DNA of 64,000 nucleotides. It comes from UBA6016 sp964568395 (lineage in GTDB: Bacteria; Campylobacterota; Campylobacteria; Campylobacterales; UBA6016). Positions 1-9,218 of the stretch are shown piece after piece. A model generated the notes under the pieces. The model made no database searches. It was not told the DNA's origin and worked only from the letters and a program-made list of their open reading frames with translations. Numbering within the stretch: position 1 is the first letter of the stretch; every line of letters begins with the position of its first letter. The stretch is taken from NCBI GenBank assembly GCA_964568395.1, contig CAZMPN010000001.1, positions 1-64,000 on the forward strand. The letters run 5' to 3'. A program made the position numbers and the translations under genes.

Positions 1-290
1 GCAGCCTCTTTAGGGTTTGTAGCGCCCATAAGCTCTCTATTTTTTGCTATTGCGTTTTCGCCTTCAAGCACCATAACAACAACCGGTCCGCTTGTCATAA
101 AAGATACCAGGTCTTTAAAAAAACCTCTCTCTTTATGTTCAGCATAGAAACCAGCTGCCACTTCATCAGACAACTTGATTTTTTTCATAGCGGCAACTTT
201 CAGGCCGTTTGATTCAAATCTATCTACTATCTTGCCGATAACATTCTTTGCTACCGCGTCAGGCTTTATAATGGACAAAGTCCTTTGCAT
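1..290 (-). CDS. ndk: Nucleoside diphosphate kinase, 3' part cut by window edge
   Basis: Ndk transfers a phosphate between nucleoside tri- and diphosphates through a phosphohistidine. The minus strand from an ATG at 290 reads MQRTLSIIKPDAV and runs open for 96 codons to the edge. The IIKPDAV segment, the ERGFF segment and GPVVVMVLEGENA are family hallmarks. The catalytic histidine lies beyond residue 100 and is outside the window, so intactness cannot be judged. The ferredoxin gene lies upstream on the same strand, separated by a likely terminator. Confidence 0.93.
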   Translation of the reverse strand, partial: MQRTLSIIKPDAVAKNVIGKIVDRFESNGLKVAAMKKIKLSDEVAAGFYAEHKERGFFKDLVSFMTSGPVVVMVLEGENAIAKNRELMGATNPKEA

Positions 291-390
291 ATGTAAGTCC
301 TCTAAAAATCTAAAAATAAATCAGGGTTGAAATTATATCAAAAACTATTTTTAAGTTTAATAATTAATAAAAAAGGAGGGTTTGTTAAAG

Positions 391-410
391 AAGAGGGCAT
401 ATGCCCTCTT
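391..410 (-). terminator. Palindromic hairpin downstream of the ferredoxin gene
   Basis: AAGAGGGCATATGCCCTCTT is a perfect 20-base palindrome 20 bases past the ferredoxin stop and 100 bases before ndk. On the minus strand it is followed by CTTTAAC, only a modest U tract, so strength is uncertain. It probably ends the ferredoxin transcript. Confidence 0.55.
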
Positions 411-429
411 ATATTTTAAAAAGTAGAAA

Positions 430-684
430 TTAGTCTATTACGTTAGAGCCGGCAGGTTTGCCTTTTTTGTTGCCCTCATCCCATACTATGCAGCCTTCCG
501 TAGGACATGCGGCAGCACACGCAGGAACATCATGATATCCGTCACACTCTACGCATTTATCAGGGTATACATAATATATTGACTCACCAGTCGGGTTATC
601 GTCTTCGTCAACTATCGCCTCAACAGGGCACTCATCTATACATGCGCCGCAAGATATACAAGTATCAAGAATTTTTACTGCCAT
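430..684 (-). CDS. fdxA: 2[4Fe-4S] ferredoxin, FdxA type
   Basis: Small cytoplasmic electron carrier of 84 residues. The first cluster motif is C9-x2-C12-x2-C15-x3-C19-P. The second is C44-x2-C47-x8-C56-x3-C60-P, where the enlarged spacing between the second and third cysteines is typical of the Allochromatium-type subfamily. The ATG at 684 has AGGAG six bases upstream. In Campylobacter jejuni the fdxA ferredoxin gene lies next to ahpC and is linked to aerotolerance. Here metK sits between this gene and the peroxiredoxin, so the neighbourhood is similar. The redox partner is not shown by the sequence. Confidence 0.9.
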   Translation of the reverse strand: MAVKILDTCISCGACIDECPVEAIVDEDDNPTGESIYYVYPDKCVECDGYHDVPACAAACPTEGCIVWDEGNKKGKPAGSNVID

Positions 685-786
685 TTTAATCTCCTATTCT
701 AAAGGGTTTTGACCGCCTAGTCAGGCTTAAGCCAAAAGCGGATAACTATATCGAACTAAAAATAAAACAAAAATAAAAAGCTATTT

Positions 787-1959
787 TTATAGGCCAAGGA
801 ACGCTTTTATTGCGTCAACTTTGTCCGTTTTTTCCCATGTAAATTCCGGAAGCTCTCTCCCGAAATGGCCGTAAGCGGCAGTTTTTTTATAGATTGGCCT
901 ATGCAGATCGAGCGACTCCATAATCCCTTTAGGGGTAAGCTTGAACACACTCCTAACACACTCTTCCAGTCTGCTTTCATCTACTTTTGCGGTTCCATGC
1001 GTCTCAACCATCAAAGATACGGGCTCCACTACGCCTATCGCATACGCAAGCTGAACGGTCGCTTTATCGCATGCGCCCGACGCAACAAGGTTTTTGGCAA
1101 CATATCTAGCCATGTATGCCGCGCTCCTGTCGACTTTGGTCGGATCTTTGCCGCTGAATGCGCCGCCGCCGTGCGGACAAGCGCCGCCGTAAGTATCTAC
1201 GATTATTTTTCTACCGGTAAGGCCGGCATCCCCTTGTGGGCCGCCGATGACAAATTTGCCTGTCGGATTTATATAATATTTTATGTTCGCATCCCTAAGC
1301 TCGGCCGGTATAACTTTCTCGATAACCTCTTTTATAACGTCTTGTTTTATCTGCTCCTGGCTTATATCTTCGTGATGTTGCGTAGATACAACCACGGCCT
1401 CTACTTTTGTCGGGATGCCGTCTATGTATCTGACAGATACCTGAGACTTGGCGTCAGGTCTAAGATATGGGATGGTGCCGTTTTTTCTGCACTCCGCAAG
1501 TCTTTCCGTCAATCTGTGCGAAAGATATATAGGCAGAGGCATCAGAGTCGGGGTCTCGCGGCACGCATACCCAAACATAAGCCCCTGATCGCCGGCGCCT
1601 ATTTCACCGTCGGCCCTGTCAACGCCTTGGTTTATATCGCTTGATTGTTTACCGAGACCGTCCAGGACAGCCGCGCTCTTATAGTCAAAACCAAAGTCCG
1701 CGTCCGTATAACCAATCTCCCTTACTGTTTCCCTTACGATATCTTGAATAGGAAGCCTCATGTCGCTCTCTATCTTCATCTCGCCGGCAACGACGCAAAA
1801 ACCGTTTGATACCAATGTTTCGCAAGCCACCCTTGCAAGCGAGGGATTTTTAGAGTGCGCAAGGATATAGTCCAACACGGCGTCGCTAATTTGGTCGGCC
1901 ATTTTGTCCGGATGCCCCTCCGAAACAGATTCAGACGTAAATAGAAAGTTTTTTGACAT
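787..1959 (-). CDS. metK: S-adenosylmethionine synthase
   Basis: Makes S-adenosylmethionine from methionine and ATP in the cytoplasm. At 390 residues it has normal family length. The N-terminal GHPDK, the central GAGDQG and the C-terminal GGGAFSGKDPTKVDRSA loop, which holds phosphate- and metal-binding residues, are all present. The start is an ATG with the usual MSKNFLFTSESVSEGHPDK beginning. It is divergent from the peroxiredoxin gene. No SAM riboswitch fold is visible in the 145-base divergent gap. Its product feeds the radical-SAM enzymes (MiaB, RimO, RlmN) and methyltransferases (KsgA, Pcm) encoded further along. Confidence 0.97.
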   Translation of the reverse strand: MSKNFLFTSESVSEGHPDKMADQISDAVLDYILAHSKNPSLARVACETLVSNGFCVVAGEMKIESDMRLPIQDIVRETVREIGYTDADFGFDYKSAAVLDGLGKQSSDINQGVDRADGEIGAGDQGLMFGYACRETPTLMPLPIYLSHRLTERLAECRKNGTIPYLRPDAKSQVSVRYIDGIPTKVEAVVVSTQHHEDISQEQIKQDVIKEVIEKVIPAELRDANIKYYINPTGKFVIGGPQGDAGLTGRKIIVDTYGGACPHGGGAFSGKDPTKVDRSAAYMARYVAKNLVASGACDKATVQLAYAIGVVEPVSLMVETHGTAKVDESRLEECVRSVFKLTPKGIMESLDLHRPIYKKTAAYGHFGRELPEFTWEKTDKVDAIKAFLGL

Positions 1960-2104
1960 TCAAAAGCCTTTATAGAAATTCAATATTTTTTTTGATTTTA
2001 CTATGTAAACTATTAACAATAGGGGATTTAGATAAATAATTAATTTTATTTTAATTTCCTAAATAGTAAAATTTCCTAAAATTAAACAAAAAGGAGTTTC
2101 TTTT
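1960..2104. promoter_or_regulatory. metK/peroxiredoxin divergent control region with direct repeats
   Basis: This 145-base AT-rich gap must hold promoters for both genes. Two copies of AATTTCCTAAA start at 2053 and 2070, a 17-base period in the same orientation, ending 24 bases before the peroxiredoxin ATG. An inverted repeat AATTAA-N7-TTAATT lies at 2038-2056. Either could bind a Fur/PerR-type regulator, since such regulators control ahpC in Campylobacter, but this is inference. AAGGAG at 2092 is the ribosome binding site. Confidence 0.5.
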
Positions 2105-2707
2105 ATGTGCACACTGGTTACAAAAAAAGCACCGGACTTTACTGCAAATGCCGTACTTGGCGACAATACAATCGTTGATAATTTCAACCTTTACCAAAAT
2201 ATAGGCGACAAAGGAGCCGTGATATTTTTCTACCCGCTAGACTTTACGTTTGTTTGCCCGTCGGAGCTTATCGCTTTCGACCACAGACTAAAAGAGTTTA
2301 AAGATAGAGGGATAAACGTTATAGGCGTATCGGTAGATTCGCATTTTACGCACCTTGCATGGAAAAACACTCCAGTAGAGAAAGGCGGGATCGGCAAAGT
2401 AGGGTATCCGCTTGTAGCAGACCTTGATAAGTCTATAGCGCAAAATTTCGGCGTGCTTCTTGATGCCGGTATAGCGCTAAGAGGCTCATTCCTTCTCGAC
2501 AAAGACGGAACGGTAAGACATGCGGTAATTAACGACCTTCCGCTTGGAAGAAATATCGACGAGATGATAAGGGTTGTTGATGCGATGCTATTTACAAACG
2601 AATACGGCGAAGTTTGTCCTGCGGGATGGAACAAAGGCGATAAAGGCATGAAAGCAAACCCTGAAGGTGTTGCAGAGTATCTAGCCGGCAACGCCGACAA
2701 ACTATAA
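2105..2707 (+). CDS. ahpC: 2-Cys peroxiredoxin (AhpC/TSA family)
   Basis: Thiol peroxidase that reduces hydrogen peroxide, organic peroxides and probably peroxynitrite. The peroxidatic cysteine is C51 in DFTFVCPSE and the resolving cysteine is C171 in GEVCPAGW, so it is a typical 2-Cys enzyme of 200 residues. A strong AAGGAG precedes the ATG. It stands alone, divergent from metK and followed by a hairpin. No AhpF-type reductase is adjacent, so it is probably reduced by thioredoxin, as in other Campylobacterota. Repeats in its leader suggest regulation by iron or peroxide. Confidence 0.95.
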   Translation: MCTLVTKKAPDFTANAVLGDNTIVDNFNLYQNIGDKGAVIFFYPLDFTFVCPSELIAFDHRLKEFKDRGINVIGVSVDSHFTHLAWKNTPVEKGGIGKVGYPLVADLDKSIAQNFGVLLDAGIALRGSFLLDKDGTVRHAVINDLPLGRNIDEMIRVVDAMLFTNEYGEVCPAGWNKGDKGMKANPEGVAEYLAGNADKL

Positions 2708-2716
2708 TAGAAGCTG

Positions 2717-2734
2717 CCGCCCTTTCTTGGGCGG
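2717..2734 (+). terminator. Hairpin between convergent ahpC and dxs
   Basis: CCGCCC-TTTCTT-GGGCGG forms a six-base-pair GC stem ten bases after the ahpC stop. The following ATAGCCTAATTTTCT is only partly T-rich. It likely serves ahpC. Confidence 0.55.
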
Positions 2735-2740
2735 GATAGC

Positions 2741-4603
2741 CTAATTTTCTAAACTGCTTTTTATATTTTTTTGAATTCTGTTTTTTACCTTCAATGCCAG
2801 CTGTTCCGGCAAAATTCCCAGATTGGCTTCCACATCCAAAGTTTTTCCATGCGTTATGAAAGAGTCCTCATACTCGAAGCTTTCAATTCTAACATCGGCT
2901 ATCCCCTCTTCTTGCAAGAAAAGAGCCAATATCTCGCCGACTCCGCCCATTTTAGAAGAGTCGCTAAAGATAAACCATTTTTTATATCTTTTTGCGCACT
3001 CTTTTAGGCTATCCTTGTCAAGCGGTTTTAAAAACCTCAGATCCAAAAGTCCGGCCTGCACGCCATCTTTTTTCAAAAAACCTGACGTTTTATAGGCTCT
3101 TCCGACTCCGTTGCCATACCCCACAAACAACACTTCACAGTTGCCGCTTTCGAGCAGCTGCGCTTTTTTATTCTCAAAACCGTTGCATCCAAAATCGGCG
3201 TCCAGCAGGAACATACCTCTTGGATATCTTAATGCGCAAGGTCTGTCAAGCCTGTGCGCATAATCCATCGCATTTCTTAATGTTTTTTCGTCTCTCGGGG
3301 CAAAAAGCTCCATATTCGGTATGCTTCTGAGATATGATATATCGAAAGCCCCTTGATGCGTCTCGCCGTCTTCTCCGACAATCCCCGCCCTGTCTATAGC
3401 AAAAACCACCGGCAAGTTTTGAAGGGCGACATCATGCACGATTTGGTCATAGGCTCTTTGCAAAAATGTCGAATATATCGCCACAAACGGCTTAAACCCC
3501 TCTTTCGCCATAGCCGCCATAGACGTAACCGCATGCTGCTCGCATATCGCCACATCCCAAAACCTGTCAGGATAACGCTCCAGCAAACTGTCAAGCCCCG
3601 TTCCACTAGGCATCGCCGCAGTTACGCCTACTATTTTATCGTCGGCCGCAGCAAGCTCGGACAGCTTTTCGCTAAATATCGCCGTAGCGCTTCTCGCTTT
3701 TGATTTAGATAGTTCACCCTTATCCTTGTCAAACGGTCCAACCCCGTGCCAATGTTCATGCTTGCCTTCGGCTGGCGCATATCCCTTACCCTTTGTTGTT
3801 TGCACGTGGACTATTACCGGTTTTTTCATGGATTTTGCTATCGTAAATAGCTCTATCAAGTCTTTTAGGTCGTGTCCGTCTGCCGGCCCTATATAGTCAA
3901 GCCCGAGCTCTTCAAACAGTATACCCGGGGTTATAAGCTTAAACCCTCGCTCAAAGCGCCTCATTACATAATCGACGGATGACGGCAAAGACTCCAAAAC
4001 ACCCTCTACTTTTCTCTTAAACCCCTGATATGTTTTTGATGAGAGCGCCTTACTGAGATATTCGCTTATGGCGCCGATCGGCTTTGCTATGCTCATCTCG
4101 TTGTCGTTTAGTATTATTACCATCGGATATTTATGGTGCCCAAGCTCGTTTAGCGCCTCATACACCATTCCGGCGGTCATGGAGCCGTCTCCGATAAGCA
4201 CGACCGGAACCCTATCTTCGCCTTTTAGGGATATCGCTTTTGCCGCGCCCACCGCCGCCGATATAGAAGTAGAGCTATGACCGGCTACGAAATAATCAAA
4301 CTTAGACTCGCTCGGCTTTGTAAACCCGCACACGCCGCCAAACTGCCTAAGGGTAGAAAATTCGTCCCATCTGCCGGTTAGCAGCTTATGCGCATAAGCT
4401 TGATGGCTAACGTCGAATATAAAAGGGTCTTTCGAAACGTCGAACACATAATGCATGGCCGTTATGATCTCTACTGCGCCCAACGAACTAGTCAGGTGCC
4501 CGCCGTTGAGACTCACGACCTCCAAAATCCTCTCTCTGATTTTTTCGGTAAGCTCCTGCAGCCCGGCAATATCCATATTTTTTATATCAACTATTGTCGC
4601 CAA
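2741..4603 (-). CDS. dxs: 1-deoxy-D-xylulose-5-phosphate synthase
   Basis: First enzyme of the methylerythritol phosphate route: thiamine-diphosphate-dependent joining of pyruvate and glyceraldehyde 3-phosphate. The 620 residues include the substrate-end histidine in GHLTSSLG, the cofactor motif GDGSMTAGM, the DNEMSI segment and the transketolase-like central and C-terminal domains. The likely start is TTG at 4603 with AGAGGA upstream, overlapping the fliH end by 17 bases. fliF-fliG-fliH-dxs is also the Campylobacter order, so an isoprenoid gene is co-transcribed with flagellar genes. ispDF lies at 54.8 kb. Confidence 0.96.
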   Translation of the reverse strand: MATIVDIKNMDIAGLQELTEKIRERILEVVSLNGGHLTSSLGAVEIITAMHYVFDVSKDPFIFDVSHQAYAHKLLTGRWDEFSTLRQFGGVCGFTKPSESKFDYFVAGHSSTSISAAVGAAKAISLKGEDRVPVVLIGDGSMTAGMVYEALNELGHHKYPMVIILNDNEMSIAKPIGAISEYLSKALSSKTYQGFKRKVEGVLESLPSSVDYVMRRFERGFKLITPGILFEELGLDYIGPADGHDLKDLIELFTIAKSMKKPVIVHVQTTKGKGYAPAEGKHEHWHGVGPFDKDKGELSKSKARSATAIFSEKLSELAAADDKIVGVTAAMPSGTGLDSLLERYPDRFWDVAICEQHAVTSMAAMAKEGFKPFVAIYSTFLQRAYDQIVHDVALQNLPVVFAIDRAGIVGEDGETHQGAFDISYLRSIPNMELFAPRDEKTLRNAMDYAHRLDRPCALRYPRGMFLLDADFGCNGFENKKAQLLESGNCEVLFVGYGNGVGRAYKTSGFLKKDGVQAGLLDLRFLKPLDKDSLKECAKRYKKWFIFSDSSKMGGVGEILALFLQEEGIADVRIESFEYEDSFITHGKTLDVEANLGILPEQLALKVKNRIQKNIKSSLEN

Positions 4604-5381
4604 GCAAATCCTCTTTGACTTTTAGAAATCTGGAGTTTATGTTGCCGTCCAAATTGCCTATGTCGCTAAGAACGACAACGCCTCCTCTGGCAATAGCGTC
4701 ATCTTCTTCCACGACTATTTTCGTTTCGCCCTCCAATGCGCGCTTTAAATATTCAGCGTCCAGCTTGTTTACTTTAACTTTTATTTTTGAGGCGTCCTTT
4801 AGCTTTCCGAGAAGCTCTTTTGCCAAAGAGAGGGCAACTTTCGAGGAGTTTTCGCCAACCTCTTTTTTTATGACCTGCTCCGCAATCGAAACCGCTGTTT
4901 TTGCCAGCTCCGATTCAATCTCTGAAAGCTTGCTCGCAAAATTACCGCTAACCTCTTCAAGTTTTTTTACAGACGAAAGGAGCATTCTGTCGTTATCTTC
5001 GCATTTTGCCTTATATGAAGCGTCCAGCTCGCTTGTGGCTGCGCCGAATCCGTCGTCGTACGCTCTTTTTTTCTCCTCTTCGAGTCTTGCGCTAAAATCT
5101 GCCTGTTGCCTCTCCATCTGCATTTCCATCTTTATGAGGCTAGATGAGAGCTCGTCTATTTTCTTAAGAAGAGTCTCTACGTGTACCGAGCTTATAGACT
5201 CTTGCGCCGCCGGCTGTTCGTCGCACTGCTGGATTATCTGCGGCGTGTACGGCGCAGGCTGTTTTTGTTTTTGCGCCATAGGCTGCTCAAGGATCGCCTC
5301 GTCGCCCTCGAACGCTTTATATTGATACTTATTGATCGAATATTTGCTTGAGGTTTTGCCTTGAATTACCTTTTCGGTCAA
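4587..5381 (-). CDS. fliH: Flagellar assembly protein FliH
   Basis: Cytoplasmic regulator of the flagellar export ATPase FliI. The 264 residues have a low-complexity Gln/Pro-rich N-terminus, a long charged coiled coil (about residues 65-150) and a conserved C-terminal domain with LAKTAVSIAEQVIKKEVGE, typical of FliH and the related V/F-ATPase stalk family. The start is TTG at 5381, one base after the fliG stop, which fits tight coupling. Similarity in this family is weak; assignment rests on the C-terminal pattern plus position after fliF and fliG. Confidence 0.88.
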   Translation of the reverse strand: MTEKVIQGKTSSKYSINKYQYKAFEGDEAILEQPMAQKQKQPAPYTPQIIQQCDEQPAAQESISSVHVETLLKKIDELSSSLIKMEMQMERQQADFSARLEEEKKRAYDDGFGAATSELDASYKAKCEDNDRMLLSSVKKLEEVSGNFASKLSEIESELAKTAVSIAEQVIKKEVGENSSKVALSLAKELLGKLKDASKIKVKVNKLDAEYLKRALEGETKIVVEEDDAIARGGVVVLSDIGNLDGNINSRFLKVKEDLLGDNS

Positions 5382-5382
5382 A

Positions 5383-6408
5383 TCACACCACCGTCTCTTC
5401 GGCTTCGCCTAGCTGGATTACGCCTTGCTCTACAAGTTTTTGCACGGTCTCGACAACTCTTCTTTGCGAGCCTTCCACCTCTTTTAGCTTTACGGCCCCA
5501 AGGAACTGCAACTCTTCCAGCAACGCTTCCGCGGCTTTTTTAGACATATTTGTCATAACCTTCTCCTTCATCTCTTCGGATGCGGTTTTAAGAGCAAGCA
5601 CGAGATCTTTTTTGTCGACGGCCTTGAGAATTTCTTGGATAGCTTTGGAATCGAGCTTTGATATATCCTCAAACGTAAACATCATGTCTTTGATGGCGTT
5701 CGCAAGCGCCTCGTCCGCTTGTTCGATATACGAGATAGTGGCTTTCGCATTCTTTTGGGATAGCCTGTTGAATATATCCGCAACCGCTCTCGGCCCGCCC
5801 ACTTCGACTTTGTAGGACGTAAGGCTCTCCAGCTTGTTTTCCAAGATAGTGGAAACCCTCTTGATGATGGTCGGGGATATATCGCCTAGATTTGCCATTC
5901 TCATCGCAACCTCGGCCCTAAGGTCGTCCGGAAAGCGGCTAAGCGTCTCGGCGGCTCCCGTAGCATCCATATGGGCCAAAATAAGAGCGACCGTCTGCGG
6001 GTGCTCGTTTACGATAAAGTCCGCAAGCTGCTGAGGTTTGATTTTGGACAGGAACGCAAAGTTTTGGCCGGTCTGCATGCTTTTTGCAAGTTTGTCGAGG
6101 ACTTTTTTGGCCTCTTCCGGTCCAAGCGCCTTAAATAGTATCTCTTTGGCGTACTCCATACCGCCGGAAGAGATATACTGATTTGACTGCATGATGGCGT
6201 GGAACTCTTCGAGTATCGCCGTGGCGACCTGCTTATCTACCGTCGAACTTCTGGCTATGTATTTGGATATTTGAGTGATAGAGTCTATGCTCATATGCGA
6301 AAAGAGCTGCGCCGTTACGTCCTCGCCCAGAAGATTTAGGAATATGGCAACCTTTTCAGACATTGAAAGTTCGTCATATTGGCTCTGAAGTTGAGGAGGT
6401 AGATTCAT
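5383..6408 (-). CDS. fliG: Flagellar motor switch protein FliG
   Basis: Couples the MS ring to the C ring and contacts the stator to generate torque. The 341 residues contain the N-terminal FliF-binding domain, the middle EHPQT motif (FIVNEHPQTVALILAHM) and the C-terminal torque helix region LGAVKLKEVEGSQRRVVE. The ATG overlaps the fliF stop by one base (TGATG), so the two are translationally coupled. Confidence 0.97.
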   Translation of the reverse strand: MNLPPQLQSQYDELSMSEKVAIFLNLLGEDVTAQLFSHMSIDSITQISKYIARSSTVDKQVATAILEEFHAIMQSNQYISSGGMEYAKEILFKALGPEEAKKVLDKLAKSMQTGQNFAFLSKIKPQQLADFIVNEHPQTVALILAHMDATGAAETLSRFPDDLRAEVAMRMANLGDISPTIIKRVSTILENKLESLTSYKVEVGGPRAVADIFNRLSQKNAKATISYIEQADEALANAIKDMMFTFEDISKLDSKAIQEILKAVDKKDLVLALKTASEEMKEKVMTNMSKKAAEALLEELQFLGAVKLKEVEGSQRRVVETVQKLVEQGVIQLGEAEETVV

Positions 6409-8120
6409 CAGATTTCCTTCTTCATGGTAGGTATGCCTGCTTGCGCGGCAGTTTCGTCAACAACCAACGTCTCAAGCAGGTTCGCCAAGTCTTCGGAGTG
6501 CTCTTCGGCGGCGCTTTTGATTTTTTCGAGCAACACCTCATATTTAAGGGACTCTTCATTGAGAGAGCCGGATATACCCAGCTGCTGCTCGACCCTTTTT
6601 CTCATCTCCGCAAGCTTGCCGTGCGTATCCTCAAGCTCCTCTTCGTCAAAAACGAACTCTTTCGGTTTTTGGGCGGCTTCCTCTATCGGAATCTCCATCA
6701 TTCTCTGCGCAAACGGGGCTATGACTTTATTATAAAGCACAAACAGTATTGCGGCGGCGGCGATATATTTCAGTACGTCTACGGCAGGGCCGATTATAAA
6801 CCCGTACTCTTGCAATGCGGCTTTCACACCGGTAGGCTTACCGGTAAGGCCTGTATTAAATCTAAAGTTGGAGACGCTTATTTCGTCCCCTCTTTTTTGG
6901 TCAAAACCGACCGCCTGCTTAACGAGAGCGTTTATTTTTTCTAGCTCGGCATTGTCGAGAGGAGCGTATTTTAGCTCCCCGCCTTTTTGCTCGTCAGGCG
7001 TATATTTACCGTCTACGACAACGGCCGCCGTAATTCTTTTTATGGCGGCGTATTCGCCTTTTACGTTCGAAACCGTTTTCGAAATTTCATAATTTGTGGT
7101 GCCCGTAGATTTGCTGTATTTTTCAGTCGGATTTCCGCTTTCAATACCTTGCACCGGCCCTATATTGCTAACCGCGCCGGGTACGCCGCCGATTTCCGGC
7201 TGTTTAAACCCCTCCCTCTTCTCTTCCGAAGTCTGTTCGCTTCTAACGACGCTATTTGGGTCGAAGCTCTCGGACGTGGTCTCTTTTTTGGAGAAATCAA
7301 ACTCGACCGTTACTTTTGCCACAACCCTATCGTTGCCGCCGACTACCGGAGCAAGCATATTCGAAATCTTCTCTTCATAGATTTTTTCGAAATCTTTTTT
7401 GTATTTCATCTGCTGTTTCGCAGCTTCTCCGGCAACCGTGTCCTCGTCGTCGCTTCCAAGGAGATCGCCGTTTTCGTTCACTATCTTGACGTTTTCCGGA
7501 GTCATTTTCGTCACGCCGGCCGCAACAAGATTTTTAACGCCCATGATCTGCTTTGGAGTCAAGACCATATTCGGTTTTAAGGTGATTACGACGGAAGCCG
7601 TAGGGAGGGTATCTTTTTCGGCAAAAACCGACTCTTTCGGTTTGGCTATATGGACGACCGCCTTCGATACCGCATTTATACTTTCGATAGTTTTTGAGAG
7701 TTCGCCCTCCAAAGCCCTGTTGTATTTTACCTGCTGGTCAAAATCGGTAGCGCCGAACTCCTGTTTGTCGAACAGCTCGAAACCGACCCTGGAATCTTTT
7801 GGCAAACCCATAGCCGCAACATCCAGACGAAGCTTGTTGACTTTATCTTCAGGCACCTCTATGACGCCGTCTCTTGGAATCTTATACGGAACTTTTTGCT
7901 TATCGAGCTCAGCCACTATAAGGCCCGCATCCTTCGGATTGATGCCCTCGAACATTACCTTGTAACCGTCGTCCGATTTTTTCGGACCCGTATTGAAAAT
8001 AACCAAAAACGCCACAAGCGCCACTACAGCCACAAGCGTAGATATAATTACCGCTTTTTGCTTCGTATTTAGCTTCTTTAGAAGCTCGCTAAGCTGGGCT
8101 ATAAGGGCTTGTATGTCCAT
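6408..8120 (-). CDS. fliF: Flagellar MS-ring protein FliF
   Basis: Inner-membrane ring that is the base of the flagellar basal body and surrounds the export gate. The 570-residue protein has two membrane spans, about residues 22-43 and 440-465, flanking a large periplasmic part with ring-building motifs (DGVIEVPEDKVNKLRL, KVVVHIAKP-like region). A cytoplasmic C-terminal tail binds FliG. It starts with ATG three bases after the hisC stop, so flagellar genes follow amino-acid genes in one transcript. No flagellar sigma-54 or sigma-28 promoter can sit in that gap. Confidence 0.96.
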   Translation of the reverse strand: MDIQALIAQLSELLKKLNTKQKAVIISTLVAVVALVAFLVIFNTGPKKSDDGYKVMFEGINPKDAGLIVAELDKQKVPYKIPRDGVIEVPEDKVNKLRLDVAAMGLPKDSRVGFELFDKQEFGATDFDQQVKYNRALEGELSKTIESINAVSKAVVHIAKPKESVFAEKDTLPTASVVITLKPNMVLTPKQIMGVKNLVAAGVTKMTPENVKIVNENGDLLGSDDEDTVAGEAAKQQMKYKKDFEKIYEEKISNMLAPVVGGNDRVVAKVTVEFDFSKKETTSESFDPNSVVRSEQTSEEKREGFKQPEIGGVPGAVSNIGPVQGIESGNPTEKYSKSTGTTNYEISKTVSNVKGEYAAIKRITAAVVVDGKYTPDEQKGGELKYAPLDNAELEKINALVKQAVGFDQKRGDEISVSNFRFNTGLTGKPTGVKAALQEYGFIIGPAVDVLKYIAAAAILFVLYNKVIAPFAQRMMEIPIEEAAQKPKEFVFDEEELEDTHGKLAEMRKRVEQQLGISGSLNEESLKYEVLLEKIKSAAEEHSEDLANLLETLVVDETAAQAGIPTMKKEI

Positions 8121-8123
8121 CTG

Positions 8124-9218
8124 TTAGCACTGAACCTTTTTAAATTCTTCGAAAAATCTATCGTTTTGGGCGCTGCTGCCTATCGTAATCCTAATGCCGT
8201 TTAACGCATAACTCGTCAAATCCCTGACGATTACGCCTTTTCTCAGAAGCGCCTCCGCAATCTCTTTTGAGGATTTATCCTTAAAGAAATAGGTTATGAA
8301 GTTTGTATAGCTGTCTATAGTCTCGATTCCGTTTTGCTTCGCGAACTCTTCATATCTCTTCATTTCGTCGAAGTTTTGCTCTACGCTATTTTGGACAAAC
8401 TCTTCGTCTTTTAGCGCGGCCAAAGCGGCGCAAGCTGACAGGTTAGCCACGTTAAACGGAGGTCTTACCTTGTAAAAAGCTTTTATTACGCTCTCCTCGC
8501 CTATTCCGTATCCGACCCTCATGCCTCCAAGCCCGTATGCTTTAGAGAAAGTACCGAGATAAACGGCGTTCGGAAATTTAGATATAAGCTCGCTAGGCTC
8601 TATTAGCACATCCTTGTTTTTATATGCGGCATACTCCATATATGCACAATCCACGATAGCCAGCGTATCCTTATCCAGATGCGACAAAATATCGTAAACT
8701 TCGGCTCTCGTAATACACTCTCCGAGCGGATTATTCGGCACGCATATAAACACTATAGCAGGCCTCAATTTATCATAAGTTGTTTTAAATTGTTGCACAT
8801 TGTGTAAAAGCCCGTCGGTTCTTACGATTTCGGCGCCGCACACTTTTGCGTAAATCTCATACATCGCAAAAGTCACTTTATTCATCAGTACTTTGTCGCC
8901 CTCTTTCAGTTTTGCCTTTGTAGCAAACTCTAGCACCTGATCGCTTCCGGCGCCCAAAATGATATTTTTTTCGCTTACGTTAAACTTTGACGCAAGCGCG
9001 CCTTTTAGCTCGAAATAACTGTCATCCGGATATAGAGACATCTTCTGGGCAAACTCCCTGACAGCTTCTACGACTTTCGGAGATGTCCCGTTTGGGTTTT
9101 CGTTGCTGGCGAGCTTTACCACGTCTTTTGGTTCTATGCCAAACTCTCGCACGACAAGCTCTATCGGCTTTCCGGCCTCATAAACTTTTAGATTTTCTAG
9201 ATTTTCGTTAAATTTCAT
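8124..9218 (-). CDS. hisC: Histidinol-phosphate aminotransferase
   Basis: PLP-dependent aminotransferase of histidine synthesis, often also used for aromatic amino acids. The 364 residues carry ASNENPNGTSP, GAGSDQ, the PNNPLG segment and the PLP-lysine motif GTFSKAYGLGGMRVGYG. I chose the ATG at 9218 because it makes a 4-base ATGA overlap with pheA and has AAGG upstream; a longer frame to 9248 adds ten unlikely residues. Position after pheA fits a role in phenylalanine and tyrosine transamination. The order pheA-hisC-fliF matches Campylobacter. Confidence 0.95.
   Translation of the reverse strand: MKFNENLENLKVYEAGKPIELVVREFGIEPKDVVKLASNENPNGTSPKVVEAVREFAQKMSLYPDDSYFELKGALASKFNVSEKNIILGAGSDQVLEFATKAKLKEGDKVLMNKVTFAMYEIYAKVCGAEIVRTDGLLHNVQQFKTTYDKLRPAIVFICVPNNPLGECITRAEVYDILSHLDKDTLAIVDCAYMEYAAYKNKDVLIEPSELISKFPNAVYLGTFSKAYGLGGMRVGYGIGEESVIKAFYKVRPPFNVANLSACAALAALKDEEFVQNSVEQNFDEMKRYEEFAKQNGIETIDSYTNFITYFFKDKSSKEIAEALLRKGVIVRDLTSYALNGIRITIGSSAQNDRFFEEFKKVQC

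Noticed and set aside
865..1644. Long open frame (259 codons) on the plus strand
   Set aside because: It lies wholly opposite metK, has no ribosome binding site or recognisable domain, and reflects the codon structure of metK.
1960..2104. SAM riboswitch upstream of metK
   Set aside because: No stem-rich leader is seen; the sequence is AT-rich with short repeats only.
6363..6944. Open frame of 193 codons on the plus strand
   Set aside because: It is antisense to the fliG start and fliF end, which are both certain; composition is that of a shadow frame.
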